Below, one piece after another: positions 33,378 through 43,021 of a stretch of DNA of 64,000 nt. The stretch's first letter is position 1, and each line of letters starts with the position of its first letter. The translations under genes were made by a program, and so were the position numbers. Below the pieces are notes generated by a model. That model ran no database searches, had not been told where the DNA came from, and worked only from the letters and a program-made list of their open reading frames with translations. Source of the stretch: Rebecca billardiae RCC1528. Its lineage: Eukaryota; Haptophyta. The DNA lies in NCBI GenBank assembly GCA_965240325.2, contig OZ251231.1, positions 1,922,001-1,986,000 of the forward strand, given 5' to 3'.

Positions 33378-34280
33378 TTACTCCAAGGACTGCGTGAGCA
33401 GCCAGCGCCACAGGTCCCGTTCGGCGTACGCCATGATCCAGCTCGCGTGGCCGTCATAGCTCGGCCAGCCGACGGGCGCAGGCGTGCGGTCATACCGCGT
33501 GTACTTGAGCTCGCCGCACCGCCGTTCTGGAGGGCAGCGCGCACGCTTGGCACGAAGATTGACGTGCAGCTCGTCCGAATAGGACACGTCAACAACCACG
33601 TCGTTGGCGCCGTGGAAGAGCCAGACGGCAGTTCGGTCGTGGATGAGCGACGCGTCCCCGCCTGCGGCACACACGGGCACCGCCGCCGCGAACAGGCCCG
33701 TGCCCGCTGCCGCGACGGTGCCCGCCCCACCCATGCTCACTCCGGTCACGAAGAGGCGCCTGCGGTCCAGCTTGAGCTGCTCTTGGCGGGCAAGGCTCTC
33801 CACCAGGGCTGCGAGCTCGCGGGCGCGCCAGCCGCGCCTGGACTGCGGCGAGACGACGACGAACTCCTCTGCGAGCTCGGGCGGGGTGTCACCCAACCCC
33901 TCCCCAGCGATCAGGGAGGCGAGCCGCTTGACCGGAACGCCCGTCGCCCCCTCCGAGAGGAGCTGGTGTGGATCCGAGCCCAGCTCGCCCGCGCCGTGGA
34001 GCACGAGCAGCAATGGCCACAGGGAGCGCGCGGTGTGCGACGCGGGAGTGTACAGCCAGTAGCTCATCCCCGACGCCTCATCGTGCTGGAGCGTCTGCTT
34101 GCCCGCGGTGACCATCAGAGTGATGAGGACGGCGGGTTCACGATGGCGGACGGGCGCGAATACGGTAATAGCAGCTGCGCACAGCGCGACTGTTTTCAGA
34201 CTGCGCACGCGCCACCAAGGGTGGCGCCACGGCACGGCGTCAGCGTCCTTGCACTCGCGCCGCTCCCCAATTTCGGGCAA
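33378..34280 (-). CDS. Alpha/beta-hydrolase (dienelactone hydrolase / PHB-depolymerase-like esterase)
   Basis: Intronless, 300 residues. A hydrophobic segment at about 28-44 (SLKTVALCAAAITVFAPV) looks like a signal anchor. The oxyanion motif is LLLVLHGAGELG (91-101). The nucleophile elbow is GVSMGG with Ser182. The acid is Asp227 in HGANDVVV and the base His278 in YDGHASW, so the full catalytic triad is in order. The family is that of secreted or membrane-anchored esterases related to poly-hydroxyalkanoate depolymerases and phospholipase/carboxylesterases; the substrate cannot be told. The first ATG at 34280 is used. A later start near residue 56 would drop the anchor. It is head to head with a carboxylesterase gene 97 bp away. 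Confidence 0.85.
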   Translation of the reverse strand: MPEIGERRECKDADAVPWRHPWWRVRSLKTVALCAAAITVFAPVRHREPAVLITLMVTAGKQTLQHDEASGMSYWLYTPASHTARSLWPLLLVLHGAGELGSDPHQLLSEGATGVPVKRLASLIAGEGLGDTPPELAEEFVVVSPQSRRGWRARELAALVESLARQEQLKLDRRRLFVTGVSMGGAGTVAAAGTGLFAAAVPVCAAGGDASLIHDRTAVWLFHGANDVVVDVSYSDELHVNLRAKRARCPPERRCGELKYTRYDRTPAPVGWPSYDGHASWIMAYAERDLWRWLLTQSLE

Positions 34281-34377
34281 GGGGCGCCCGCATCACCCGC
34301 CGCAAGGGCTGCGTGCGCGCTGCAGCACGGCGAGCGCGCCCGGGATCCGAGCGGCTGTTGGCGTGGTCCTTACACCC
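34281..34377. promoter_or_regulatory. 97-bp divergent promoter between two serine hydrolases
   Basis: This is the full gap between the start codons of the minus-strand esterase and the plus-strand carboxylesterase. It is too short for two independent promoters unless the 5' ends overlap. No TATA box was seen. Confidence 0.4.
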
Positions 34378-36480
34378 ATGGCCCGGCGCAACGGCCGCGC
34401 GTGGAGCTGCGTGGTCTTTCTGATCGCCGCCGTGGCGGCCGTGAGCTCGCAGAGGGCTCGCCCAGCGGTCAAGGTGGACGCTGGCACCCTCCTCGGCAAG
34501 TGGACGCCAGAGTTTCCCAACGTCGCGGAGTTCACCGGTATCCCGTACGCAAAGCCGCCGGTCGGCGCGCTCCGATGGCGCTCGCCAGAGCCCCCCTCGC
34601 CGTGGGCGCGCAGCTACTTTGACGCGACCAAGCCGCCGACGCAGTGCACGCAGCTGCCGACAATCTTGCCACGCGTCGCCGAGTACACGTCGCCCAAGCA
34701 CAGCGCGGTGAAGGGCGAGGAAGACTGCTTGTACCTGAACGTGTACGCGCACCGCTCCGCGCTCGATGCCGCGCCCGCGCCGCCCGGTGCCGGCGCGTCG
34801 GTCATCGTCTTCATCCACGGCGGCGCGTACGACAGCGGCGGCATGCCGCGCGGGCTCAAGGAGCTTGCCGCCTTCTCCTCCGGGCGGGCCATCTTCGTGA
34901 CGGTGCACTACCGCCTCGGCGTGCTCGGCTTCCTGTGGTCCGACGAGCTCGCGGCGCGCGAGCCGGGCGCGGGCAACTTTGGCCTGCTCGACCAGAGGAT
35001 GGCGCTGCGCTGGGTGCAGGCGAACGCGGCCGCGTTCGGCGGCGACCCCGGCCGCGTGACGGCGTGGGGCCAGAGCGCGGGCGCGGGCTCGATCGCGTCG
35101 CACATGTGCATGCCGGGCTCGGCGGGGCTGTTCCACCGCGCGGTGCTCCAGTCGTGCTCCTTCGCGTGCGTCGCCGCGACGACGACCGGGCGCGCGCGCG
35201 CGTCGTACGCGGCCGTGCTGCAGCGCGCGCGCTGCACCAGCCTGGGGTGCCTGCGGAACATCAGCGCGTCGTGGCTCGTGGTCGCCGGCGCGGCGAGCAT
35301 GAACGAGCCGTCCGCGCTGATCGGATGCTGCTCGATGCCGATGGGCCTCTTCATCCCGTGGTCGCCCGTCGTCGGCGCGACCGCGCACCCCGAGCTGCCG
35401 CTGCACCCGTACGAATGCGTGGCGCGCGGCACCGTGGCGCGCATGCCGCTGCTGCACGGCTTCAACCGGGACGAGGGCTTTCTCTTCAGCATCGCGCCGT
35501 TCAAGATGGACGAGGGCAGCCTGCGCGAGGAGTGGACGCGCGTCTTCGGCCAGGACCTCGCGGGCGGCCTCGCGCGCGTGTACACGGAGGGCGGGCAGGA
35601 GGCGTCCGAGCACATGGCGCGCCGGCTGCTGCCCCTCAACGGCCTCAACAACGGCCTCAAGAGCCTGAGCGGGCAGGACTCGTACTCTCGCTTCTTCATC
35701 GCCGAGCAGCGCAGCCTGGGCGACGCGACGATGAGCTGCGCGACGCGGCGGGTGTCGCAGGTGCTCGCCGACGCGGGCGAGCAGCCCACGTTTGCGTACT
35801 CGTTTGAGCACGTGCCCGCGCTCACCAAGGTGGCGCGGCTGCCGTTTGTGATGCACGCGGCCGAGCTGCCCTTCCTCTTCATGTGGCACACCTCGCTCAC
35901 GGTGGACGAGCGCAAGCTGAGCACGCTGATGGTGCAGTACTGGCTCAACTTCGCCGAGACCGGCGACCCGAACCGCGGGCCGTACGCCAGCGGCGCGGCG
36001 CGCAGCGCGGCGCGCATGCCGCTGCCGACGTGGCCGACGTACAGCGCGCAGCAGGCGGGCGTGTTCATGCGCTTCATGGTGGGCGCTCCGGGCGCGCGCG
36101 TGCCCGCGTGCTCCAAGGGCGGGCCCAAGTCGGACTCCGACTGCAAGCGCGCGCTGCGCAACAGGCGACTAGGCACGCACGCGGCGGACGGCTTCATGCG
36201 CTCGCGGTGCGACCAGTACTTCACGCCGTGGATGGACGCGCAGATGAGCGGGCTGCTGCACCCGAATCGCTCCTCCGTGCCTCCCTTCCGCCTCGCACCG
36301 AGCGAGATCACGCTCCGGCGCCCGGCGCGCGCTGCGGCATCGATCCCGCTGGAGGCGGAGGCGCAGGGTTCGATCATCCCGTACGCTCGCAGCGCACGTG
36401 AAACAGGGCGCGAGAGCGGCTGGCAACGCCCCGGGCCGGCAGGCTTCGCAGCCTGGCGGAACTGGCAGCAGCCCAATCCT

Positions 36481-36532
<52 letters not shown>

Positions 36533-36621
36533 TGGCATGGCGTCGACAGCAATATTACGCAGCGCAGCAGTCTCAGGCAGCTCGCAGTTCAGGCGCAGGC
36601 AGGCCGCAATGGTCCTACTAG
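34378..36621 (+). CDS. Type-B carboxylesterase / cholinesterase-like secreted hydrolase with poly-Gln tail
   Basis: Intronless, 747 residues. The signal peptide is about 1-27 (SCVVFLIAAVAAVSSQ). Family landmarks in order: FTGIPYAKPPVGALRW, EDCLYLNVYAH, VIVFIHGGAYDSGG (oxyanion hole), NFGLLDQRMALRWVQANAA, and the elbow TAWGQSAGAGS with Ser233. Glu366 lies in GFNRDEGFLF and His493 in MHAAELPFLF, so the Ser-Glu-His triad is complete. YWLNFAETGDPN is the usual late motif. The C-terminal 170 residues are an extra Arg/Ala-rich extension with a run of 17 Gln. It hydrolyses carboxylic esters, probably outside the cell or in the secretory path. Acetylcholine specificity is not implied. I chose the ATG at 34378 because it directly precedes the signal peptide. 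Confidence 0.92.
36481..36531. repeat. (CAG)17 coding repeat
   Basis: A pure 17-unit CAG run encodes the poly-Gln tract of the carboxylesterase. Because it is uninterrupted, length variation between strains is likely. Confidence 0.97.
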
Positions 36622-36653
36622 CGCGGCGCAGCTAACTAGCTCGGACTAGTCGG

Positions 36654-37727
36654 AGGCTACTCACTAAACGACTACTAGCAGTCGCGTATACTAACCGTTG
36701 GCGTTGTCCGAGGAGGTAATCCGAGCAGTCGCGTTGATGATGATGACCGTTTTTTTTCTGCTGGGCGCCGCCACTGCGCGTCACTTTACTCTTTAGTCTT
36801 TACATATATATATATATAGACTACTACTACAGTACTGATGTTTCAAAGACTAACAGATGAGGTGCGGCAACGCGCCCCTCACCTGCCTGCGCCGGTCTGT
36901 TTTGTGGCGGTGTCTTTGTGCAGTGTTGGATGCATGGCGTCAATCACGCCTTAACCAAGTGTGCACGTTAAATCATAGTAAACTGTGAATCTTGTGACTG
37001 TGAGACTTGTGACTGTGGCCCGCCAAGGCTGCCAAAGCCCGGAAGTAATATTATAATAATAGTATAACAGCATACTTAAATTTGAGTTATTATCGTCGCG
37101 TGGCAGCGGCGATGGAATAATATTCGCGGCGGCCTTCGAGCCGTTGCAAGCGGTCTGATTGACACCGCTCACGGATGTCGTCGTTCGGGTTGCAGCTTGC
37201 TCGTGTTAGTTCCTCCCGCCTTCGAGTAGGCCGTGCGGCGCGATGCACGGAGAGGTGCCGCCTAGGCTACTCACTAACCGACTACTAGCAGTCGTATACT
37301 AACCGTTGGCGTTGTCCGAGGAGGTAATCCGAGCAGTCGCGTTGATGATGACCGTTTTTTTTCTGCTGGGCGCCATGCGCGCCACTTTAGTCTTTACATA
37401 CTACTGTGGCGGTGTCTTTGTGCAGTGTTGGATGGCGTTAATCACGCCTTAACCAAGTCAAAGTGTGCACGTCGTTAAATCATAGTAAACTGTAAAGACT
37501 AAAGATGAGGTGCGGCAACGCGCCCCTCGCCCCCTCACCTGCCTGCGGCTGCGCCGGTCTGTTTTGTGGCGGTGTCTTTGTGCAGTGTTGACGATGGCGT
37601 CAATCACGCCTTAACCAAGTGTGCACGTTAAATCATAGTAAACGGTGAATCTTGTGACTGTGAGACTTGTGACTGTGGCCCGCCAAGGCTGCCAAAGCCC
37701 GGAAGTAATATTATAATAATAATAATA
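36654..37727. repeat. Tandemly duplicated non-coding segment, about 610-650 bp unit
   Basis: Bases from about 36654 to 36780 recur at 37264-37375. Bases from about 36846 to 37065 recur at 37495-37727, with a third partial copy at 37403-37490. The copies differ by small indels (GATGATGATG against GATGATG; extra CGCCCC). The first copy alone has a 190-bp insert related to the gene end at 40210. Confidence 0.85.
37068..37258 (-). pseudogene. Broken copy of the 3' end of the gene at 40210
   Basis: This segment matches 40157-40367 closely, covering the downstream flank, the stop region and about the last 40 codons. It has lost about 20 bp and is out of frame after NTSKL. It is a duplicated gene fragment embedded in repeat DNA, not a functional exon. 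Confidence 0.75.
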
Positions 37728-39500
37728 TGACCGCGTTCCGCGGTCCTTCCGTAGAACCAACGTAGTTAGGGGCCCGCGGTGCACCCTCCGTCGGCATATG
37801 CTGTCCGTCCAACGCGCGGCCGTAGCGGCAGCAGCAGCGCGGAGCGCCGTCGAGCACGCGCGGCAAACGAATAATGGAATATTATGCAGCGCGGGCGAGT
37901 CGACGGTCTGGAAAATGCGCGATCACGCCACAGCAGGCTGGCAGAGCCCGCCCCGAGCTGCAGCATGCGCCGTAGGTGCTGCCCCAAGCTCTCCGGACTG
38001 CCCGTAAGCGGCGGCATGTGCGGCGGCGCCGGCGGCGGCCATGCTGCCCCGCCGTTGCGCGCCGCGGGGCGCTGCCAGCACCTCCGTGGTGAAGCGCACA
38101 GCGCTCGAGCCCACAGGGGCTGGCGACCGTCAAACCGACACCCCATGACACGGGCCGGGGCTGCGTGTGCCAGCTGCACGCACCCCCTGGGCCCACCTGG
38201 CCCGCTCGAGCAGCTCGCGCCTTGGGTGCGCACAGCGGCTCGAGTATACTGGTATGGGACGCCTGCTGCGGTGCCGCCGAGCGAGCACGTGCGGCCGAGG
38301 GTCACGCAGCACGGGCGACTCGACGGCGGCGAGCAGGCGCGACGGCCTCGCCGCGCCGCGGTAGAGCCTGCCCGGGCTGCAGCACGCCGCCGTAGGAGCA
38401 GCCCAGCGCCCTCCTCCGCCCTCCAGCTTCGGCGCGCGCAGCAGGCCCGGCGGCGGACATGCTGGCGTGCCCAAGCAAGCAGGCAGATGGGCGCTGCCGG
38501 CCGCGCCGTCGCAAAGCGCGCAGAACTCGAGCTCGGGGGGGCGGACGGCCGCCAAACTGGCGCCGCAGGACGTGGCACTGCGTGCGCCAGCTGCGCGCAC
38601 CCGCTGCGCCCGCGTAGCCCGTGCGAGCGCCGCGCCTCGAGCACACGCCGCAGCAGCTCGACACAGCCACTGCAGCGCGCACGCAGCCTGCACGGAGTGC
38701 ACGCCGTGGCCCGTCGGCATCTTGGAAGCCGCCGAGAGCGTGTGCTTTCCCCGCACGACGGCGGTAGCTGCCGCGATGTATACGAGCGTGCTGCCGCGCC
38801 GGCCGCCGCTGCCCGGCCGCTGCGCCGGCTTCCACTCCGCGCCCGCTGCGCGTCCGCAGCCAGCTGGCAGCTGCGCCCGCCGTCAGCCGGCCCGGTGGCC
38901 AGCTGCCGCGCTCGCTGGGCGACCACTCGATGATGCGCGCAGCGTAAAGTGCGCGCTGGGCACCTCCTCGTCGCGTGCAATTTCGAGGTAGTCCTGCATC
39001 TGCTCCTGCATCAGCCCCTCCCACCCTGCGCGCGGGCGCGGACGGAGTCGCACGCACGCGGTCCGATCGACGATCGATCGAGGCGCGGGCCGCGGCGGGA
39101 CGGGCGTCGACGCGCAGGTTAGGTAGGTATGGTGCCGGCGCTTCCCGCAGGCGTTGCGCGCTTGGGGCGAGTGGGGCGCGTGGGCGAGACCAGCGGCCAG
39201 CCAGCCCACGCCACCGGCGCGAGGGCACCGGCGCGGCGCGCACACACACTTTGGGCCGCGGACCTGGTCGCGGGGCCGCCGCGCGGCTGCGTGACCGGCA
39301 GCTGTGAGTGAGCTGATCGAGTGAGCAAGCCGAATGCGCGTCCGGAGGTACCTGCAGGCGCGCTCGGGGAGGGCCGAGGGCGATAGGTCGAGACCAGCGG
39401 CCGGCCGGCACCCGTCGCGCACGCACTCGGTGCGCGCCTTTGAAGGCGGCATCCTCGCTCGGGCCGATGTCGTCGCGCCGCTCGCGAGCACGAGACAGCT
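37728..39500. other. GC-rich gene-free region with degenerate repeats
   Basis: Open frames here are Ala/Arg-rich and unsupported. A roughly 420-bp unit is duplicated. One short minus-strand stretch near 38975-39010 (LMQEQMQDYLEIARDEEVPS) looks like real protein, with no continuation that I can follow. It may be a gene relic. Confidence 0.5.
37880..38720. repeat. Degenerate tandem duplication, about 420-bp unit
   Basis: Matching landmarks are 418-420 bp apart. The GCAGCGCGGGCGAGTCGACGG-type string at 37887 recurs at 38307, CGTAGGTGCTGCCC at 37971 recurs at 38391, and TGCGTGTGCCAGCTGCACGC at 38160 recurs at 38578. Divergence is considerable, so the duplication is old. Confidence 0.7.
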
Positions 39501-39505
39501 GACAG

Positions 39506-39792
39506 GCGGGTAACTTGGTTGTGACAAGCGCTATTCAAAAGAATATCTTTCAATATTATCAAGGCGGTTCATCCATCGAGGCAAGCGGGTAACTGGCTTT
39601 AAATAGCGTTATTCAAAAGAATCTCTTCAATATGATGAGGAGGTTCATCCAACGAGACAGGTGGGTAACTTGGTTTAAAAGCGCTATTCATTCAAAAGAA
39701 TCTCTTTCAATACCATGTCCATGAGGCGGTTCATCCATCGAGACAGGCGGGTAACTTCTTTTCGCAAGCGCTATTCAAAAGAATCTGGCCTC
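39506..39792. repeat. Three and a half tandem copies of a 76-86 bp unit
   Basis: The string GCGGGTAACT (or GTGGGTAACT) starts at 39506, 39585, 39661 and 39747. Each copy continues with AGCGCTATTCAAAAGAATCT and GGCGGTTCATCCATCGAG variants. Confidence 0.9.
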
Positions 39793-40044
39793 ATAGCTGT
39801 TTTCGACCCAAAACAATCAAACGTCGCTCGGCAAACTCGTACTCCAGCATACAAGAAGGACAAAAATACTCACTTGTTTCACCCCCGGGGTATCTGATCC
39901 CACGTCCGTCCATCGACTTATGCGGAATGGCGTGGGCGCGCTTATTTCGTCAAGCGCGTAGTTGCTAATGCAGAGCACTATGGGCCAACGTACCCCTCGA
40001 AAAATCGAAAACTCACCCTCCAAGGCTCCAACAGCCCTCGTCAA

Positions 40045-40155
40045 AATCGTCCCCCATCCCCTTTTCTTTGATCAAAAGATCTTTTTGACAACGTAGTGAG
40101 GGCCCCCGGCGGGGCTCCACGCTACGCGCTCCGCCCTGCACCGCGGGCCATAATA
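40045..40155. repeat. Dispersed repeat, copy 1
   Basis: This matches 46645-46747: GATCAAAGATCTTTTTGA-type sequence, a GGGCCC-rich segment, then CGCGCTCCGCCCTGCACCGC and GGGCCATAATAA. It may be a terminus of an unrecognised mobile element. Confidence 0.75.
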
Positions 40156-40209
40156 ACAGCATACTTAAATTTGAGTGATTATCGTCGCGTGGCAGCGGCG
40201 GTGGAATAA

Positions 40210-40752
40210 TTAATATTCGCGGCGGCCTTCGAGCCGTTGCAAGCGGTCTGGTTGACACCGCTCGCGGATGTCGTCGTTGGTCAGCTTGCTCGTGTTGCAC
40301 TGGAAGTAGTTCGTCCCGCCTTCGAGTAGGCCGTGCGGCGCGATGCACGGAGAGGTGCCGCCTACGCCTGCGTAGTAGTGCGGCACGACGGTGCCAGGTG
40401 GCAGCTGCTCGAGCGGGGTGTACGGCTCGGCAAGGTCGACAAGCTCGGCGACGGGAATGCGGTTGCTGTTCAGCGCGTGCCCCGTGAACTGCATCGAATC
40501 GTACCCCGCGGCCCGAGCCGCGCGGATGGTGCACCGACTCAGTGCGAGCAGCAGCCGCCTCTCCGAGCGTGGCAGATTGGGACCGTCAGGGTCGATCTCG
40601 CACGGGAACGTGATGTTGAAATGCATGTTCGCATCCGCGTGCCCCCGGAACACGAGTGTTGCGCCCACATCGAAGTAGACGCCCGTGCCGGCGATGGAGT
40701 AAATCCAGTTCACCCGCGACTCCCAATCATGGTTAGGGAAAAGATGCAGCAC
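40210..40752 (-). CDS. Terminal exon of an unidentified gene
   Basis: 181 codons end in TAA at 40210-40212. No ATG opens the frame. A clear acceptor (CGTCGCAG) immediately precedes VLHLFPNHDWESRVNW, so this is best read as a last exon whose upstream exons lie at higher coordinates. The sequence has normal, non-repetitive composition (NWIYSIAGTGVYFDVGATLV, FRGHADANMHFNITFPCEID, GGTNYFQCNTSKLTNDDIRE), with NIT and NTS glycosylation sites and paired cysteines. That suggests a secreted or Golgi-lumenal domain. It may be the C-terminus of the sulfotransferase-like gene just upstream, but I could not find a decisive donor. A broken copy of its end lies at 37068. Confidence 0.55.
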   Translation of the reverse strand: MLHLFPNHDWESRVNWIYSIAGTGVYFDVGATLVFRGHADANMHFNITFPCEIDPDGPNLPRSERRLLLALSRCTIRAARAAGYDSMQFTGHALNSNRIPVAELVDLAEPYTPLEQLPPGTVVPHYYAGVGGTSPCIAPHGLLEGGTNYFQCNTSKLTNDDIRERCQPDRLQRLEGRREY

Positions 40753-40842
40753 CTGCGACGGGCCATGCGAAGGGGGCAGGTGCGCCGAGGGGGGCGTGCG
40801 GCGAGTGCGCGGTGACGCAGAGTGGGATGTCCCGCGCGTGCG

Positions 40843-42780
40843 TCACACCGCAGGATGGTCCCTGTTGTCGGTTGCACAGAGGCTGCAGCGCGCTGCCATC
40901 GTGCACGCACAGCAGTGCCGCGCGCGCGCGCCCGGCCATGTGCACACCTCCACGCGCGTGTGATTTGGCGCCCAGCGCCCGACCTCCGTGCGCCACACCC
41001 AGGCTGGCTGTGGCCTGTGAAGCTGAGTACTTGCTCTTGCGAGCCAGCCGCCCGGAAGCCACACTGCGGCTCGCCGGGCGAGCGTGAGCACGCACGCCTG
41101 GGTCAATCCAGAGCCATAGACAGCCTGCATGTAGGCTGTCACGTTGCGCACCATGCCAATGGACGCGCTCTCGGTGCGAATCTGCTTGGTGGCGGGGGCG
41201 TCGGGTGCGCCACTGTGAGCGCCGCCACCTGACCGCCGCTCTGGCCTGCTCCGTCGCCGGGCGCCATCAGCCTCGCACGCAACGAGGAGCCCCGTCGACG
41301 CCGCCCCCGCGCCGCTGCTGCGTGGGCGGCACACGTCCGGGATCGTGTACCCATAGCACAGGTAGTCCTGCACGTACACGCGGCACACGATGCGCATCAG
41401 CTCTGGCTCAGAGCGCAGCGCCGCCTTGAGCTGCCGCTCGAGATCGCGCACGGTCGGCACTGAACCAGCCGGCGGAGGCGGCGCGTCTGGCTGCTCCGCG
41501 CGCTTGATCACGCTGAGGATCTCCTTCGGGACGCGCCACTCCTCGTGCCGGAACAGCTTCTTCGCGTTCACGCGCGAGGCGGCGAGGTCCAAGCACTTGG
41601 AGGGCAGCGGAGAGCCTGAGCCGGCGAGCAGTGCGGTGAGCTCGGCGGTGAGGTTCTCCTGCCGCAGCACGCCGTGCAGCGTGGCGCTCGTCCACAGGGA
41701 GGTGAAACAAGCGGGCGGCGGCTCCATCGTCTCCACGCCACGTCCGAACGGTGTCGCGCGCTGCGCCGGCGACGACGACGACGAATCGTCCGACCCGCCG
41801 CTGTGCTCGTGCCCGTCCGCCCGCGGCTGCCTCACCCCAGCCATGGCGAGCATGTCTCGCTTTTGGAAGGACGCGAGCGACGCCACGTGCTGCCATGCCC
41901 TGTACTTGGGCACGCATTCGAGCTGGCGCATGAACGCGCGGAAGCGCTCGAGCTCGTCCACGCCCGCATCGGGCGGCAGCGGGAGGCTCGGGTCGAGCAG
42001 CGCGGGCATGTTGTCGGACTGGCCGCTCAGCAGCCAGCCCAGCTCGGATCGGCGCAGCTGCCTGGCGAGCCCGCGGACAGCCGCGGCACGCTCGGCGCTC
42101 CTCGGCTCGGTGTCCTTCGCCAGCTGGCGGGGCCTCGGCGTCAGGCCCATCGAGCGGAGCAAGTCCGGCACGTCCGTCGCCTTCACGAGCCGCAGCACTG
42201 CACCGCGCGAGGTCATCGCCGGCGAGAGCAGCCGCGATGTGATCTCCAGATAGCCAGACACGACGCGCGATGCGGGCTCCCGCGCCATGCCCACGTTCAG
42301 GGTAGGCTCGGTCGCGGCGCCGAATGCGCTCAGCATCAGCGGGGTGAGCTTGTCCTTATGCTTGGTGATTCTGAACGCGCAGTGGAGCGTGTCCCAGATG
42401 AGGCTCGTGCCAGCCTTCCATGATTCGTACAGGAGAATATTCGGCGTTGGGAGCGGGTGCATGTACGCGGGCACGTGGCATAGGTCCCACGGCACGGTGC
42501 CGCGCGTCGGGCTGCAGCGCTCCGGCTTGGGGAAATCCTCATCCTCGTACGTAGGGAGCCACGGCGTGGCGCTCCACTCTTGTGAATGGTTCAGCGGCCG
42601 CGCCGCATCGCCCGCGCGCTGTCCGTCTGCGCTTGGTCCGGCACCGACTGGTCGCATGCCACACTCGCGCACAAGCGCGCCCACGTGCGACGCCAGCGCG
42701 TCTGCAGCCTTCGGCGGCTCGAGACCCCGGTACGGGCAGACCCTGCCCGTTGCGAGCCATGCGAGGAGGACGGTCGCCAT
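40843..42780 (-). CDS. Sulfotransferase-like protein (PAPS-dependent family)
   Basis: The frame is 645 residues from the ATG at 42780, with a short hydrophobic N-terminus (MATVLLAWLATG). The 5'-phosphosulfate-binding motif is LLYESWKAGTSLIWDTL (117-132). The 3'-phosphate-binding motif is NVGMAREPASRVVSGYLEI (162-180). RVYVQDYLCYGY fits the usual last helix of Golgi sulfotransferases. The family transfers sulfate from PAPS to glycans in the Golgi lumen; the acceptor is unknown. The stretch after about residue 485 is Arg/Ala-rich and may include an intron, so the true C-terminus is uncertain and could splice to the exon ending at 40210. It is head to head with a sialyltransferase-like gene 241 bp away. 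Confidence 0.72.
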   Translation of the reverse strand: MATVLLAWLATGRVCPYRGLEPPKAADALASHVGALVRECGMRPVGAGPSADGQRAGDAARPLNHSQEWSATPWLPTYEDEDFPKPERCSPTRGTVPWDLCHVPAYMHPLPTPNILLYESWKAGTSLIWDTLHCAFRITKHKDKLTPLMLSAFGAATEPTLNVGMAREPASRVVSGYLEITSRLLSPAMTSRGAVLRLVKATDVPDLLRSMGLTPRPRQLAKDTEPRSAERAAAVRGLARQLRRSELGWLLSGQSDNMPALLDPSLPLPPDAGVDELERFRAFMRQLECVPKYRAWQHVASLASFQKRDMLAMAGVRQPRADGHEHSGGSDDSSSSSPAQRATPFGRGVETMEPPPACFTSLWTSATLHGVLRQENLTAELTALLAGSGSPLPSKCLDLAASRVNAKKLFRHEEWRVPKEILSVIKRAEQPDAPPPPAGSVPTVRDLERQLKAALRSEPELMRIVCRVYVQDYLCYGYTIPDVCRPRSSGAGAASTGLLVACEADGARRRSRPERRSGGGAHSGAPDAPATKQIRTESASIGMVRNVTAYMQAVYGSGLTQACVLTLARRAAVWLPGGWLARASTQLHRPQPAWVWRTEVGRWAPNHTRVEVCTWPGARARHCCACTMAARCSLCATDNRDHPAV

Positions 42781-43021
42781 GCCCCGTCCTTCAGTTGGTC
42801 AATGGCTGACACGTCGAGCGTCGGCCGTTTTTCACTTTTCAGGCAATTCTTTTCGGCCTCGTTTCTCGCGGGACGTGTGCATCCGGGCGGGCATCGCGCA
42901 TTGTGCAACCTGGGCCGAGCGGCTTTGGCTTTGGGTCGGGCCGCCTCCTGGCTTCCGGTGTCCGAACCCGCGTGCGACGGGATTCGTGGACCCCGGCGGA
43001 CTTCCCCTCGTGAGCGTGTAC
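42781..43021. promoter_or_regulatory. Putative bidirectional promoter (241 bp) of two glycan-modifying genes
   Basis: This lies between the sulfotransferase-like start (minus) and the GT29 start (plus). It includes an AT-richer core near 42825-42860 (TTTTTCACTTTTCAGGC). Confidence 0.4.

Noticed and set aside
38302-39426. 374-residue minus-strand frame
   Set aside because: It is Arg/Ala-rich, crosses a degenerate duplication and has no conserved block except one short stretch near 38975-39010.
42287-43021. N-terminal extension of the sialyltransferase-like frame
   Set aside because: The open frame upstream of 43022 overlaps the divergent sulfotransferase gene and would bury the membrane anchor.
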